Assembly: GCA_022449345.1 (NCBI GenBank)
Contig: JAKURL010000008.1
Span: 17,937 to 81,936, forward strand
Length of the DNA stretch: 64,000 nucleotides
From: Candidatus Thalassarchaeum sp.
GTDB lineage: Archaea; Thermoplasmatota; Poseidoniia; Poseidoniales; Thalassarchaeaceae
Direction of reading: 5' to 3'
Part shown: in pieces, positions 26,589 to 34,846 of the stretch
How positions within the stretch are numbered: the first letter of the stretch is position 1
Layout of the letters: each line of letters opens with the position of its first letter
Translations under genes and position numbers: made by a program
The notes under the pieces: model-generated
Databases searched by the model: none
The model's input: only the letters and a program-made list of their open reading frames with translations
What the model was told of the DNA's origin: nothing

Positions 26589-26995
26589 TGTTGTAAAATT
26601 AACTTCTATAAATATAAAGAGATTGAAAAAAAGACATTATCTTACAATAAACTAGCGATTTTCTTATTCAAATTTTCATCACTCGCTAGCACATCTGCAA
26701 TTCATCTTGTTTGAAGGTATAATTCTCATCATGTTTGTGGTGAAAAAAGTAAACCGGTTTCAAGAGATTGTACAAAAAAAGGCCTACTGAAATGTTATTT
26801 TGCTAGAAATTTTCCAATCTAATGACAAAATCATAATCATATCGGGGACATACATAATGAGTCATTCCTTCACCATCGGTCCGGCAACTTTCATTACCTC
26901 CAACGCCCTCGTGAAGAATCCGCGTTTACATCCGACGACTCCAGACATAGTACGAGGCAGTAGACTTGGAAAGACCAGCGGTTGTGTGATAAAAA
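26589..26995. other. AT-rich intergenic region, candidate replication origin
   Basis: This 407-base gap lies directly upstream of orc1/cdc6. Its first 200 bases are very AT-rich, with long A-tracts (around 26625-26632 and 26775). It contains a separated inverted repeat CTAGCGA...TCGCTAG (26652-26658 and 26683-26689) flanking an AT-rich core, and the palindrome AAACCGGTTT (about 26752-26761). Archaeal origins commonly sit beside cdc6 and have an AT-rich unwinding element. I see no clear canonical origin-recognition boxes. A short open frame here (26800-27051) has no recognisable features. Confidence 0.4.
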
Positions 26996-28234
26996 ATGGA
27001 AGGAAATATTTTCGAGAAGATTTTGGGGCAAGATTCCCTCTTCCTAGATAGAAAAGCCTTCGACCACGCTTTCGAGCCTACTACTCTACCGCACCGAGAT
27101 CGTGAGGTTGAGGCTCTAGTGAGAAATCTGGTCGACGCCCTCAACGGACATATTCCTTCGAACATGCTCCTCTACGGTGTGCCTGGATCTGGAAAGACTG
27201 TGGTAACCAGATTCGTCTTGGGGCAACTCAGAGAAAAAGGCAAGGATATGGGTCAACCTGTGCGCACATACGAGATTAACTGCAGAAACGTAGATACTCG
27301 TTACAGAGTTGTACAGACTTTGGCTACAAAATTGACTCAACGAGGGGATGTCCCTATTCCATTCACCGGTTGGCCAACTGATAGAGTTCTGGAACATTTG
27401 GTAGAAAGGATGGACCGTGCTGGTGGAGTTCACATCATTGTTCTCGATGAAATCGACAATCTTGTTGAACGGGCGGGAGATAACCTGCTGTACAATCTAA
27501 CCAGCCTAAACACAATCCTACAACACTCGAGATGTTGCATAATCGGAATCAGCAATGATTTGCATTTCACTCAGTTACTCGACCCGAGGGTCTCTGGTAG
27601 ACTTGGTCAAGAAGACCTCATCTTCCACCCATACGGAGCATCAGAAATTACCGACATTCTCACCGAGAGAGTCAAGACCGGTCTACGCGAGGATGTACTC
27701 GATCAGGGTGTGGTGCAACTTTGCGCCGCACTAGCTGCACAGGAGCACGGTGACGCTCGTCGTGCCTTGGATCTTCTTCGAATATCGGTACAGAAGGCAG
27801 AGCAGCGCTCTCAAATCAAGGTCGACCCAAGACACGTTAGGCTTGCACAATCACAATTGGAACATGACCAAGTAACGCCGGTACTACAGACTCTTCCACT
27901 ACACCAGAAGTTGGTTCTATTCGCAATCCGAATCAATGAGGACAATGGACTTCGAAATATCTCCACTGGAGAAGTTTACAGGACATACTCCGATGCATGT
28001 CTAAATGTAAACGTCGAGCCATTGACCCCTAGGAGAATCTCAACCTTGCTAAACGAATTGGATACGCTTGGTATGATTATGGCTCGCAACGTCAGCAAGG
28101 GAAGAGGTGGACGCAGCAAACAAGTCAATTCTGCAATTCCGAAGACGGTTGATGCCGTAACTACGATGAGTGAGGCCGACCCACTAATCGCTGAAGCCGC
28201 TCGATGTCGCTACAGATTGCAGGGCCATCTGTGA
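26996..28234 (+). CDS. cdc6: Orc1/Cdc6 replication initiator
   Basis: A 412-residue AAA+ protein. Walker A is GVPGSGKT (residues 61-68), Walker B is IIVLDEID (147-154), and sensor 1 is C-C-I-I-G-I-S-N-D near 178. A sensor 2 arginine lies in HGDARRALDLLR, and a C-terminal winged-helix domain follows (from about 310, with G-R-G-G-R-S-K-Q near 378). It binds origins and loads the MCM helicase. Start ATG 26996 lies just downstream of an AT-rich region that may be the origin. Confidence 0.95.
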   Translation: MEGNIFEKILGQDSLFLDRKAFDHAFEPTTLPHRDREVEALVRNLVDALNGHIPSNMLLYGVPGSGKTVVTRFVLGQLREKGKDMGQPVRTYEINCRNVDTRYRVVQTLATKLTQRGDVPIPFTGWPTDRVLEHLVERMDRAGGVHIIVLDEIDNLVERAGDNLLYNLTSLNTILQHSRCCIIGISNDLHFTQLLDPRVSGRLGQEDLIFHPYGASEITDILTERVKTGLREDVLDQGVVQLCAALAAQEHGDARRALDLLRISVQKAEQRSQIKVDPRHVRLAQSQLEHDQVTPVLQTLPLHQKLVLFAIRINEDNGLRNISTGEVYRTYSDACLNVNVEPLTPRRISTLLNELDTLGMIMARNVSKGRGGRSKQVNSAIPKTVDAVTTMSEADPLIAEAARCRYRLQGHL

Positions 28235-28283
28235 GGAAATCGACACCTTGAAGACGATTTTGACCGATTATGCTACAAATATC

Positions 28284-28301
28284 GAGGCCCTTTAGGGCCT
28301 C
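28284..28301. terminator. hairpin downstream of orc1/cdc6
   Basis: GAGGCCC and GGGCCTC form seven perfect pairs around a TTTA loop, about 50 bases after the cdc6 stop and 35 bases before the next start. It is a likely transcript-end structure; no long U-run follows. Confidence 0.5.
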
Positions 28302-28336
28302 AACGGTTAAACCGAGTTCTTAGGTCGCCGCACCCG

Positions 28337-28867
28337 ATGTCCCTCACTGACACCGACTGGTACTCGACTCTGACTCGCCCGAGTCGCACCACTTCGACAG
28401 TTATGCTGCTGCTTGGAGGATGGGTGCTATTGCTCACAATCGTCAACATTACCATCGGCGCTTACTCATCTGGATTCAAGGCCCTTTGGCTCGGATTCCT
28501 AAGCAATGGATCTCTAGGTGATGTATACGTAGACCACGATGGAATCTCAATCGTTGTTGACGATATCGTCTTTGGAATTCTAGGAATCGCGCTAATTGCA
28601 ATCGGCCACATGGGTATGTCGAAGGCGGTAGAAGGAGGTACAATTTCAGCAATCAAGAATCTACCAAGTTGTCTTTCCGGATTGTTTTCGGGTGAGGATG
28701 GGATCCGTAAATCAATTGCCGATTGGATGATTGTATTTGCAATCGTCTTCTACCTTGCTTGGTCAGCACAATACAACACATGGGTAGATCCAGGTGTATT
28801 CGCTGTCAGTGTAATTCCATTCATGTTCGGTGTCGGCCTGAATTTGTTAGACAAGGCCGAGGCTTGA
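28337..28867 (+). CDS. membrane protein of unknown function
   Basis: A 176-residue protein with four hydrophobic segments, at about 20-42, 72-95, 130-147 and 150-168. A polar loop with D-H-D-G lies between the first two. No motif is recognised. It is independent of the flanking genes: cdc6 is on the same strand but separated by a hairpin, and the CoA fusion is convergent. Confidence 0.68.
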   Translation: MSLTDTDWYSTLTRPSRTTSTVMLLLGGWVLLLTIVNITIGAYSSGFKALWLGFLSNGSLGDVYVDHDGISIVVDDIVFGILGIALIAIGHMGMSKAVEGGTISAIKNLPSCLSGLFSGEDGIRKSIADWMIVFAIVFYLAWSAQYNTWVDPGVFAVSVIPFMFGVGLNLLDKAEA

Positions 28868-28879
28868 GGCTGATTTATC

Positions 28880-29893
28880 TCAAGCCCTATCCATCGCTGC
28901 TAGAAGATCTCTGCAGCGTGACTTGGAATCGAAACCTGTCCAACGTAGGACCACGCCTCGGCTAGGCTGACCATAGAGAACCACAGCGCCCAGTGATGCC
29001 ATTGGATGAAGCAGCAGAGGGGCTAGGTCTTCTTCGCCATCTACATCGATGAGGCAAGTTCGGGCACTTTCATTCCAAGCCTGTATAGCGCCTGCACAGG
29101 CATGGAACAAATCGGTGCTTAGCTGACCCGGTGGGTTCTCGCAGGCGCGTCTATCATCGTATAGGGAGGCATCTATTGTCGAAGCACCTTCCCATTCCTG
29201 TCGCTTGGTCTTACCATCAATCAGAGCGATGTCTGCAGGGCTTCCCAAATCTTGCAGAGCTTTAACCGTGATATCGCCAACTGCAATTATTGGGCCATGA
29301 CTGCCAAATATTTCCTCAAGAATAGCCCGCATTGCAATGCTTGTATCATCTTCTGGACCCTCGAACAATTGACCAAATGGATCCTTGAGATTAGCTTCGA
29401 CCTCTTTTGTCATGATTAGATTGGTTTCACCCGCATCCTCGGGAAGATAGGATTGGCCGTCTTTGTCAATCTCGCCTTGGCGGATTCTAGAACTGGAAAT
29501 TGGAGTGCCGTCGTGAGCATTTACATGTTCGACCTTGAGGATCTCTAGTGGTAGCAAGCCATTGCTCTCTCGGGAACGATTAATCCTCTCACAACCCGCC
29601 AATGTTTCAGGTGTGCAAAGTATGGCTGTAGCTTCCTCATGCCATGGTGCAGGTCCGTCTTCATCCTCTAACAAATCAACAGAAATTCGGTTGGATTCAG
29701 TATCGAGAGATTCTACCATTTTCAGCGACCTTTCAGACCATGATTCGATTCGAGGATCTTTTGCCTGTGCAATCTGGTCGTTGGTAAGCCAGACCTCAAG
29801 CCTTTGACACTCTGAGAGTCCATGCTCGATAAGTGCCCGATGCCCTGCATGAAAGCGGTCGAAAGTTCCGCCAACCAATCCTAGTGAGTGCAT
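28880..29893 (-). CDS. bifunctional phosphopantetheine adenylyltransferase / GTP-dependent dephospho-CoA kinase
   Basis: This 337-residue protein combines two archaeal CoA enzymes. Residues 1-150 are the nucleotidyltransferase CoaD type: GGTFDRFHAGH near the N-terminus and S-S-S-R-I-R-Q-G near 135. Residues 165-337 match DUF359, the archaeal GTP-dependent dephospho-CoA kinase: K-D-P-F-G-Q-L-F, V-G-D-I-T, DGKTKR, ENPPGQLS, VDGEEDLAP and LYGQPSRGVV. Together they would convert 4'-phosphopantetheine to dephospho-CoA and then CoA in one polypeptide. In most archaea these are separate genes. Start is the ATG at 29893; a GC-rich RNA candidate lies upstream. Confidence 0.88.
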   Translation of the reverse strand: MHSLGLVGGTFDRFHAGHRALIEHGLSECQRLEVWLTNDQIAQAKDPRIESWSERSLKMVESLDTESNRISVDLLEDEDGPAPWHEEATAILCTPETLAGCERINRSRESNGLLPLEILKVEHVNAHDGTPISSSRIRQGEIDKDGQSYLPEDAGETNLIMTKEVEANLKDPFGQLFEGPEDDTSIAMRAILEEIFGSHGPIIAVGDITVKALQDLGSPADIALIDGKTKRQEWEGASTIDASLYDDRRACENPPGQLSTDLFHACAGAIQAWNESARTCLIDVDGEEDLAPLLLHPMASLGAVVLYGQPSRGVVLRWTGFDSKSRCRDLLAAMDRA

Positions 29894-29929
29894 CGTTAGT
29901 CACCCGGTGTATGAAGTCTTGAGGGCTTT

Positions 29930-30270
29930 GGAATAAGTGTGTGCCCCGGGGCGTAACGGTGACCTTCATCGCGATGCTCGGGCACCTGACCCACCCCGGG
30001 ACGTCTGTTGGACTGTGGGGTTGTCCCGTAAGTCATTCCGGTCTCTTCCGTTCTCGGTCGTCCGGGGACCCATCACAATCCGACCGCATGTTTTGCCCCG
30101 ACAATCATTCCCCAGCAGCGGGTCAAGTCGGTCTTCGACATACGGCAAATCCCGTTCCGTGGTACCGTGATTCATCCTACTAACTCCGGCGTGGGGCTTT
30201 CGTCGGCACGGTGTTGCCGGTCGGGCATCGTCGGGTCATGGGGTCCCTTCATGAACCCCTCGCATTCGAG
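29930..30270 (-). ncRNA. candidate structured non-coding RNA of unknown class
   Basis: This stretch within the 433-base gap is clearly more GC-rich than its surroundings and has no convincing gene. Reading the minus strand, an AT-rich promoter-like stretch (TTTTGTAAATTT, about 30290-30303) precedes it. Stable helices include a seven-pair hairpin (GGGGTTC/GGACCCC, about 30237-30256), CGGCA/TGCCG, GGGAC/GTCCC (29998-30002 with 30023-30027), CATC-GC-GATG, and a GTGCCC/GGGCAC closing helix near 29941-29985. Size and composition resemble RNase P or SRP RNA. However, I find neither the RNase P core (closest is GACGAAAGCCCC) nor the SRP helix-8 GGAA/AGCAG loops, so the class and strand remain open. 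Confidence 0.42.
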
Positions 30271-30326
30271 AAATTAGTGAAAACAAGCGAAATTTACAAA
30301 ATTTCACGATTTCTTGTCGATTTCAA

Positions 30327-32945
30327 TCATAATTGGCTTTGTTCACCAGATAGCCCCTCATGGTAACCAGAACGACGCAATATGATCCTCTCAGCAGTGT
30401 GTGAATCACCTTGTATTGCCATTTCATTGCTAATTGGAGGCCATTTCTCGATGGGTTGAGCCAGCCAACCGACCATTGGATGAGTCCGACCAGTACTCGG
30501 TGAACCTCCCTCGAGAACCATGTCCAATGATTCCATCAGATCTAGTAGTGGGGCTGCGCTATCTGGTAGGGTTCCTCTCTCGCTACGTGACCTTAGACGC
30601 CGAGCAAGAGAGTTACGAATTTCCGGACTACACCCCGGATGGTATCTATCCCTTAGTCCGGGAGCGCTACTAGGTTCTCCTTTGGGTCTTAGAATTGCAG
30701 CACTCCAAGGGATTGGGTTATCCAGCAACCAATCGAAAGAAGACTCCTCAGATAGAAGATTGGTCAATAATTCAGGAGCCAATAAGGCCCACCAATCTAA
30801 TGGAAGGGTTTCGACAATCGCTTCAAGTCCTTCAATCTGCAATTGTTTTCCATCACGAATTCGTTCCACAAGAAGCGACCAGATCTTCAGGTCGTGGTCT
30901 ATTGAGAATTCGTTTGACCTACGAAGAATGCCTTGCAATACTGGGCCATAGCTGGCAGTATCGGTGTTTTCTCCTGAGTAAATCCAGTCAACCGCCTGCA
31001 ATGCTGAGAGAGAATTGGAAGGTGGGTGAACAAGCCAAGCCTCTAATGCCCAGCGGATTAGGTCCTCTTGCATATCTTGAGGCAACCAAGCTGCATTACT
31101 GAGAAGTTGTGCTGCGACCCAAGAAGCACCCTGACTTGCATTTGTTGGATCGGTTGCCGGACGGGTTCGTAGGGCGATTTCTGAATCATTATGCAGCAGT
31201 GAGCGAAGTTTCTCGCCAAAAATTTCCAAGACTCGTGGCGGAGCTTCGTCTGCGACCTCTGCAAGTCGCTCAAGTGGTAGATACTCCAAATCTAACAACG
31301 ATATCCACTCAGGGTCTAGTCTAGAGCGCAATCTTTGCCAGCGATGCCAACGTGTCTTCGGTGGAGAGGCTATCCACGCTGCAATAGGATAACTCGCCTC
31401 CATCATATTCGACCAATCCTCATTTCCTTCAGGGAATTGAGCTATCGCTGAACCTATCATTGAGGAATCTTCGATATTTTTGCTAATTATCTCATCCTCA
31501 AGACCTAATATTGCCCATGGGGATGGCGCCACCTCATCATCATCAATGGTGTCTGGGGCCGTCGGTACAGGGTCGACCAAACGAACCGGCATATCTCTAC
31601 CACCAAGAGTCCGAAGCCGAAGCCAAGGTAGAGGTCTAAGTGGATCTACGATTAACTCGTCAAAAATTTCTAGAGGTTGACGTGGCTGAGAAGAAAGTGT
31701 CAATCTCAAATTCGGATGGGAAATAACAGCACTAAATACGTCATCTGGAAGAGCATCAGGAATTTCTAGAACTAAGGGGGGTCGGGATTCTTCAGATACA
31801 GCCCATTCTATAAGGGAAGTAATTGCAATTGCTCCCAACCCACGTGTATCAAACAATCTCAAACCTCTTTCTTCGGTTGAGAATGTGGCCTCGCTCCAAT
31901 CCTTTCTAAAACGCCTCCAAGTAGACTCCTCAGTTCTCACCCTTCGAGTAGATGTGAGGCGTTCTCTCAAACTGTTGAGGCGACGACGCCTTTCCGATGG
32001 AATCAATCTTGGGTGGGCTCGAATTATCCACGAATCCAAACAAGAAATGGGATATGCTTGACCGCCCGAATCCAATCCTCCTAAGTCTGCGATTACCAAT
32101 GCGTTTGCCTTTGCGGTTCGCAGGAGCATACTCCGTGGCAACCTCTCTTCCATGACTGCAGATACTGGATCCTTGGGGCGAATTTCTGGTGATTGGTTGT
32201 GGCAATTACCTAGAACCCAAGCTCCGCGATGGTGACTGGCTTCTGGCAGAGGGGGGTCTGGGCGACGGCTTGGTGATTCAAACCAGATGCCAGGTGCCAA
32301 TGATACTGGCCTGTCGGGATCGACTAATCGGGCTCGAACTATTCCAAGCGTGTGATTTTCTCCAACATAGGAAGAAATGGTTTCTGGATTGTGACTTGAG
32401 GGGGGTTCTGGAAGCATTTCCAGATTGGTTAGGTCGAACCATCTCGGAGACCTTTCTCTTAATACTGTCCAAGTCCATGAGACCCCTTCGCTTCTTGTGG
32501 AAGTTCCATCAACCCCTAAACTCCGCGCTGGCCGGTCCGGAATTAGGACTAGAGGAGAGTCAACTGGGGCAAGAAGCCCCAGCAGAATGTTTGCTCCATC
32601 TCTCGCCAGCAAGCAATATTTGTGGGCAGGCGAGGGCAGTGGTAGCACCTGCATTGCCCTCGCCAACTCATCTGAACGGATTGCTTCCCATCCGGATTGT
32701 GTCAGATGAAGGCGAGCTCCGCGAGCGCCGGCTGCTTGATCACTGGCTACCAGTCCATCGTTTCTCATCCTTCTGAGCTCTGCTGATGCGTGAGGAATTC
32801 TCAATCCCGCATCGCGGGCGAGGATGCTGACTGTAGTTCCACCGTCTGTCAACCGATCTAACAATCGACGACGGTGGGCGCTACGAATCCGCTTGAGAAC
32901 TGGTGATTCGGAAGATGAATCGGCGATTTGCAGTTCATCCGACAC
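30327..32945 (-). CDS. large winged-helix protein of unknown function
   Basis: An 872-residue protein. Residues about 15-75 form a MarR/ArsR-type winged helix (R-R-R-L-L-D-R-L-T-D-G, then S-A-E-L-R-R-M-R-N-D-G-L-V-A). The remaining 790 residues are unfamiliar, rich in Leu, Trp, Pro and Arg, with repeated helical stretches of about 40 residues toward the C-terminus. A Pro-rich acidic linker (TAPDTIDDDEVAPSP) lies near 470. No membrane segment or nuclease/ATPase motif is seen. The start is a GTG preceded by AGGAGAGGG. It is divergent from two small winged-helix genes, suggesting a regulatory locus. Archaeal DNA-binding regulators of this size are unusual. Confidence 0.72.
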   Translation of the reverse strand: MSDELQIADSSSESPVLKRIRSAHRRRLLDRLTDGGTTVSILARDAGLRIPHASAELRRMRNDGLVASDQAAGARGARLHLTQSGWEAIRSDELARAMQVLPLPSPAHKYCLLARDGANILLGLLAPVDSPLVLIPDRPARSLGVDGTSTRSEGVSWTWTVLRERSPRWFDLTNLEMLPEPPSSHNPETISSYVGENHTLGIVRARLVDPDRPVSLAPGIWFESPSRRPDPPLPEASHHRGAWVLGNCHNQSPEIRPKDPVSAVMEERLPRSMLLRTAKANALVIADLGGLDSGGQAYPISCLDSWIIRAHPRLIPSERRRRLNSLRERLTSTRRVRTEESTWRRFRKDWSEATFSTEERGLRLFDTRGLGAIAITSLIEWAVSEESRPPLVLEIPDALPDDVFSAVISHPNLRLTLSSQPRQPLEIFDELIVDPLRPLPWLRLRTLGGRDMPVRLVDPVPTAPDTIDDDEVAPSPWAILGLEDEIISKNIEDSSMIGSAIAQFPEGNEDWSNMMEASYPIAAWIASPPKTRWHRWQRLRSRLDPEWISLLDLEYLPLERLAEVADEAPPRVLEIFGEKLRSLLHNDSEIALRTRPATDPTNASQGASWVAAQLLSNAAWLPQDMQEDLIRWALEAWLVHPPSNSLSALQAVDWIYSGENTDTASYGPVLQGILRRSNEFSIDHDLKIWSLLVERIRDGKQLQIEGLEAIVETLPLDWWALLAPELLTNLLSEESSFDWLLDNPIPWSAAILRPKGEPSSAPGLRDRYHPGCSPEIRNSLARRLRSRSERGTLPDSAAPLLDLMESLDMVLEGGSPSTGRTHPMVGWLAQPIEKWPPISNEMAIQGDSHTAERIILRRSGYHEGLSGEQSQL

Positions 32946-33204
32946 TAATTGCCCTCTCCTAATTCAATTAGTTCGGCTGTCCTACTTAAATTATGCTTTT
33001 TAGTTACATTTTATTACACATTTCCTATGGAAAAAGTAACAGTTTCATTTCTACACCGACTTTTATTGTGAAATCAGGCTATTTCTGTGCAACTATTTGT
33101 AACAAAGGGAGCCTGTAAGGTGCAGAACTGTTATATCAACGCCTGCCGTCCTGTCGGTAACGGACTTGATGGGCGGCCGGTTTGACATGGAGGAATAGGC
33201 AGAA
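32946..33204. promoter_or_regulatory. divergent promoter region of the winged-helix locus
   Basis: The gap between the GTG of the 872-residue protein and the ATG of the small winged-helix gene is 259 bases. The half near the large gene is AT-rich, with several TATA-like stretches (for example TTAAATTATG near 32985 and TTTTATTAC near 33008). The half near the small genes is GC-rich and contains a GGAGGA ribosome-binding motif (33189-33194). No clear repeated operator is seen. Confidence 0.4.
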
Positions 33205-33483
33205 ATGGACTCGCAGAACCTGCGTGAACTGATTCGAAAATACCTCTCAGAGCGGCCGCGAAATACAATCGAGATTTCTGTGTGGCTAGCGAGTCAAATC
33301 GATTCTGTAAACAGCCCTTCGGACATAACAAGAATCCTAGAATCGGACGATCAAATCGCCCGAATCGGGACTGTTCGCAAGAGTGGCATGAGACGATCTG
33401 AATCGCCTGTATCAGAATGGGCATCCAGTAGCTGGGTCGAACATCACGAGAGAAAAGGGTCCGAACACAACAAGGAGAGATGA
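33205..33483 (+). CDS. small winged-helix-like protein
   Basis: A 92-residue protein starting at ATG 33205, 10 bases after GGAGGA. The N-terminal helix L-R-E-L-I-R-K-Y-L-S-E-R and following T-I-E-I-S-V-W-L-A-S resemble the first helices of a winged helix. The wing would be R-I-G-T-V-R-K-S-G with a final S-E-W-A-S-S-S-W. The next gene encodes a protein with the same layout, so they are tandem paralogues. The tail is charged (H-E-R-K-G-S-E-H-N-K). A large reading frame on the opposite strand is a shadow. Confidence 0.65.
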   Translation: MDSQNLRELIRKYLSERPRNTIEISVWLASQIDSVNSPSDITRILESDDQIARIGTVRKSGMRRSESPVSEWASSSWVEHHERKGSEHNKER

Positions 33484-33740
33484 AAATGCGCACAACGAGA
33501 CTACGACAAAAAATTAAGAAATTCCTAAACGTCAGAGGAGAGGCAAACACAACCGAAATCCTCGAGCATGTCAATTCCACCATGAGACATGGCACTACTC
33601 CCCAACAACTTGGAAATGTTCTATCGAAGGACAAGGACATCCTCAAAGTCTCTACAACAAAGCGCGGCGGTGCGCTCTCCGGCCGCTACGAAATCTGTGT
33701 CTGGACATTGAGGCCTGGCGTTCTCGACGGCGAGAACTGA
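33480..33740 (+). CDS. small winged-helix-like protein, tandem paralogue
   Basis: An 86-residue basic protein whose ATG overlaps the previous stop (ATGA), indicating coupled translation. The helix L-R-Q-K-I-K-K-F-L-N-V-R-G, T-T-E-I-L-E-H-V-N and G-N-V-L-S-K-D-K-D-I-L-K-V form a winged-helix core matching the upstream protein. A two-strand wing ends in V-W-T-L. The pair could bind DNA as a heterodimer and are divergent from the 872-residue winged-helix protein. Confidence 0.68.
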   Translation: MKMRTTRLRQKIKKFLNVRGEANTTEILEHVNSTMRHGTTPQQLGNVLSKDKDILKVSTTKRGGALSGRYEICVWTLRPGVLDGEN

Positions 33741-33766
33741 ATCTCCAAGGTTTACTGTACTGAAAT

Positions 33767-34777
33767 TCAGACTTCCAACTCTACAGACCAGTCGCCACTT
33801 CTGGCAAGACTATTCATTGCAGCACGATGAGCAAAGGCGTTCTGGCTTTCTTCGTTCGATCCACTGGCCCAAGTCTGTAATGCATGTGCGAGGAGAGCCC
33901 TGCCGTATGAGTAAGACAATTGCCAAGGGTGTTCAACGTCCATGTGGTTCATCAGATTGAGATGGGCTGTAGCATCTTCATCTGACTGGCCTCCAGAAAG
34001 GAAGACGATTCCAGGAAGGTCATGCGGAACATGAGCGGTGAGGCAGTCAACAGTCATCTGTGCTGCTTGTTCCCTACTTTCTTGATCTGGGCAATCTTTG
34101 CCAGGCAGGACCATGTTTGGTTTGAGTAAAGCCCCTGGAATATGTACTCCCTGAACCTGACACTCAGCAAAGGTCGCATCGAGAATTCGTGCAGTGACAT
34201 CGTAGCAGGTCTGAGCATCGTGGTCACCATCCATCACAACCTCTGGCTCGATTATTGGAACCAAACCCTGTTCTTGACAAATTGCTGCATATCGAGCGAG
34301 AGCATGTGCGTTGGTCGATATGTTTGCCTCGCTCGGCATGCCCTCACCAATTCGAATCACGGCTCGCCATTTTGCGAAGCGGGCGCCCATAGAGAAGTAT
34401 TCCATGCACCTCTCCCTCAGTCCGTCCAATCCTTCGGTGACTTTCTCACCGGAGTGGTGGGCTAACTCCTTGGCTCCGGTGTCGACCTTAATTCCAGGAT
34501 GAACTCCTCGGCTTGCAAGATAATCGGGAATCGGAGTGCCATCATCCATAGTTTGGCGAATGGTCTCATCAAAGAGGATTACACCACTGATTGCGGACTC
34601 GTAACCAGAGGTTGCGAATATGTTTGAGCGGTAGGCTCGACGGGTTTCTGGAGATGGTTCAACCCCTACAACTTGAAGCCTGTTTGACATAGTTCCATTG
34701 CTCTCATCAGCAGCGAGAATTCCTCGCCCTGGTGCAACAAGTTCTCTCGCTGTTCTCTCAAGTAGTTCGGTGTCCAT
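33767..34777 (-). CDS. class I fructose-bisphosphate aldolase (classical eukaryote/bacteria type)
   Basis: A 336-residue Schiff-base aldolase. GRGILAADES is at residues 17-26, ARFAKWRAV holds Lys136, and GALLKPNMV holds the Schiff-base Lys219. FLSGGQSDEDATAHLN follows near 260. These are hallmarks of the classical class I family of animals, plants and some bacteria, not of the DhnA/FbaB aldolases or the bifunctional FBP aldolase/phosphatase typical of archaea. It reversibly splits fructose-1,6-bisphosphate to DHAP and glyceraldehyde-3-phosphate. It follows glpX on the same strand, so the two gluconeogenic enzymes may be coexpressed. Lateral acquisition is likely. Confidence 0.93.
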   Translation of the reverse strand: MDTELLERTARELVAPGRGILAADESNGTMSNRLQVVGVEPSPETRRAYRSNIFATSGYESAISGVILFDETIRQTMDDGTPIPDYLASRGVHPGIKVDTGAKELAHHSGEKVTEGLDGLRERCMEYFSMGARFAKWRAVIRIGEGMPSEANISTNAHALARYAAICQEQGLVPIIEPEVVMDGDHDAQTCYDVTARILDATFAECQVQGVHIPGALLKPNMVLPGKDCPDQESREQAAQMTVDCLTAHVPHDLPGIVFLSGGQSDEDATAHLNLMNHMDVEHPWQLSYSYGRALLAHALQTWASGSNEESQNAFAHRAAMNSLARSGDWSVELEV

Positions 34778-34846
34778 GAACTAACCTCAACCCCACGTCT
34801 TGGGAATAGGAGATGAATCCTTTGCCCGTAAAGTATGGAATTTTGC

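Noticed and set aside
26800-27051. 83-residue open frame upstream of cdc6
   Set aside because: It runs into the cdc6 start, has no recognisable motif and lies in AT-rich sequence with promoter- or origin-like features.
29937-30183. Three overlapping open frames in the GC-rich gap
   Set aside because: They lie in different frames and strands, lack ribosome sites and read as low-complexity Arg/Pro/Ser. This is as expected from non-coding GC-rich sequence.
29930-30270. Assignment as RNase P RNA or SRP RNA
   Set aside because: The GAGGAAAGUCC-like core has only a two-mismatch relative (GACGAAAGCCC) without its pairing partner. The SRP GGAA/AGCAG loops are absent, so I call only a candidate RNA.
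33131-33646. 171-residue open frame on the minus strand
   Set aside because: It overlaps the two coupled small winged-helix genes, which have ribosome motifs, stop/start overlap and similarity to each other. The minus frame has no recognisable features.
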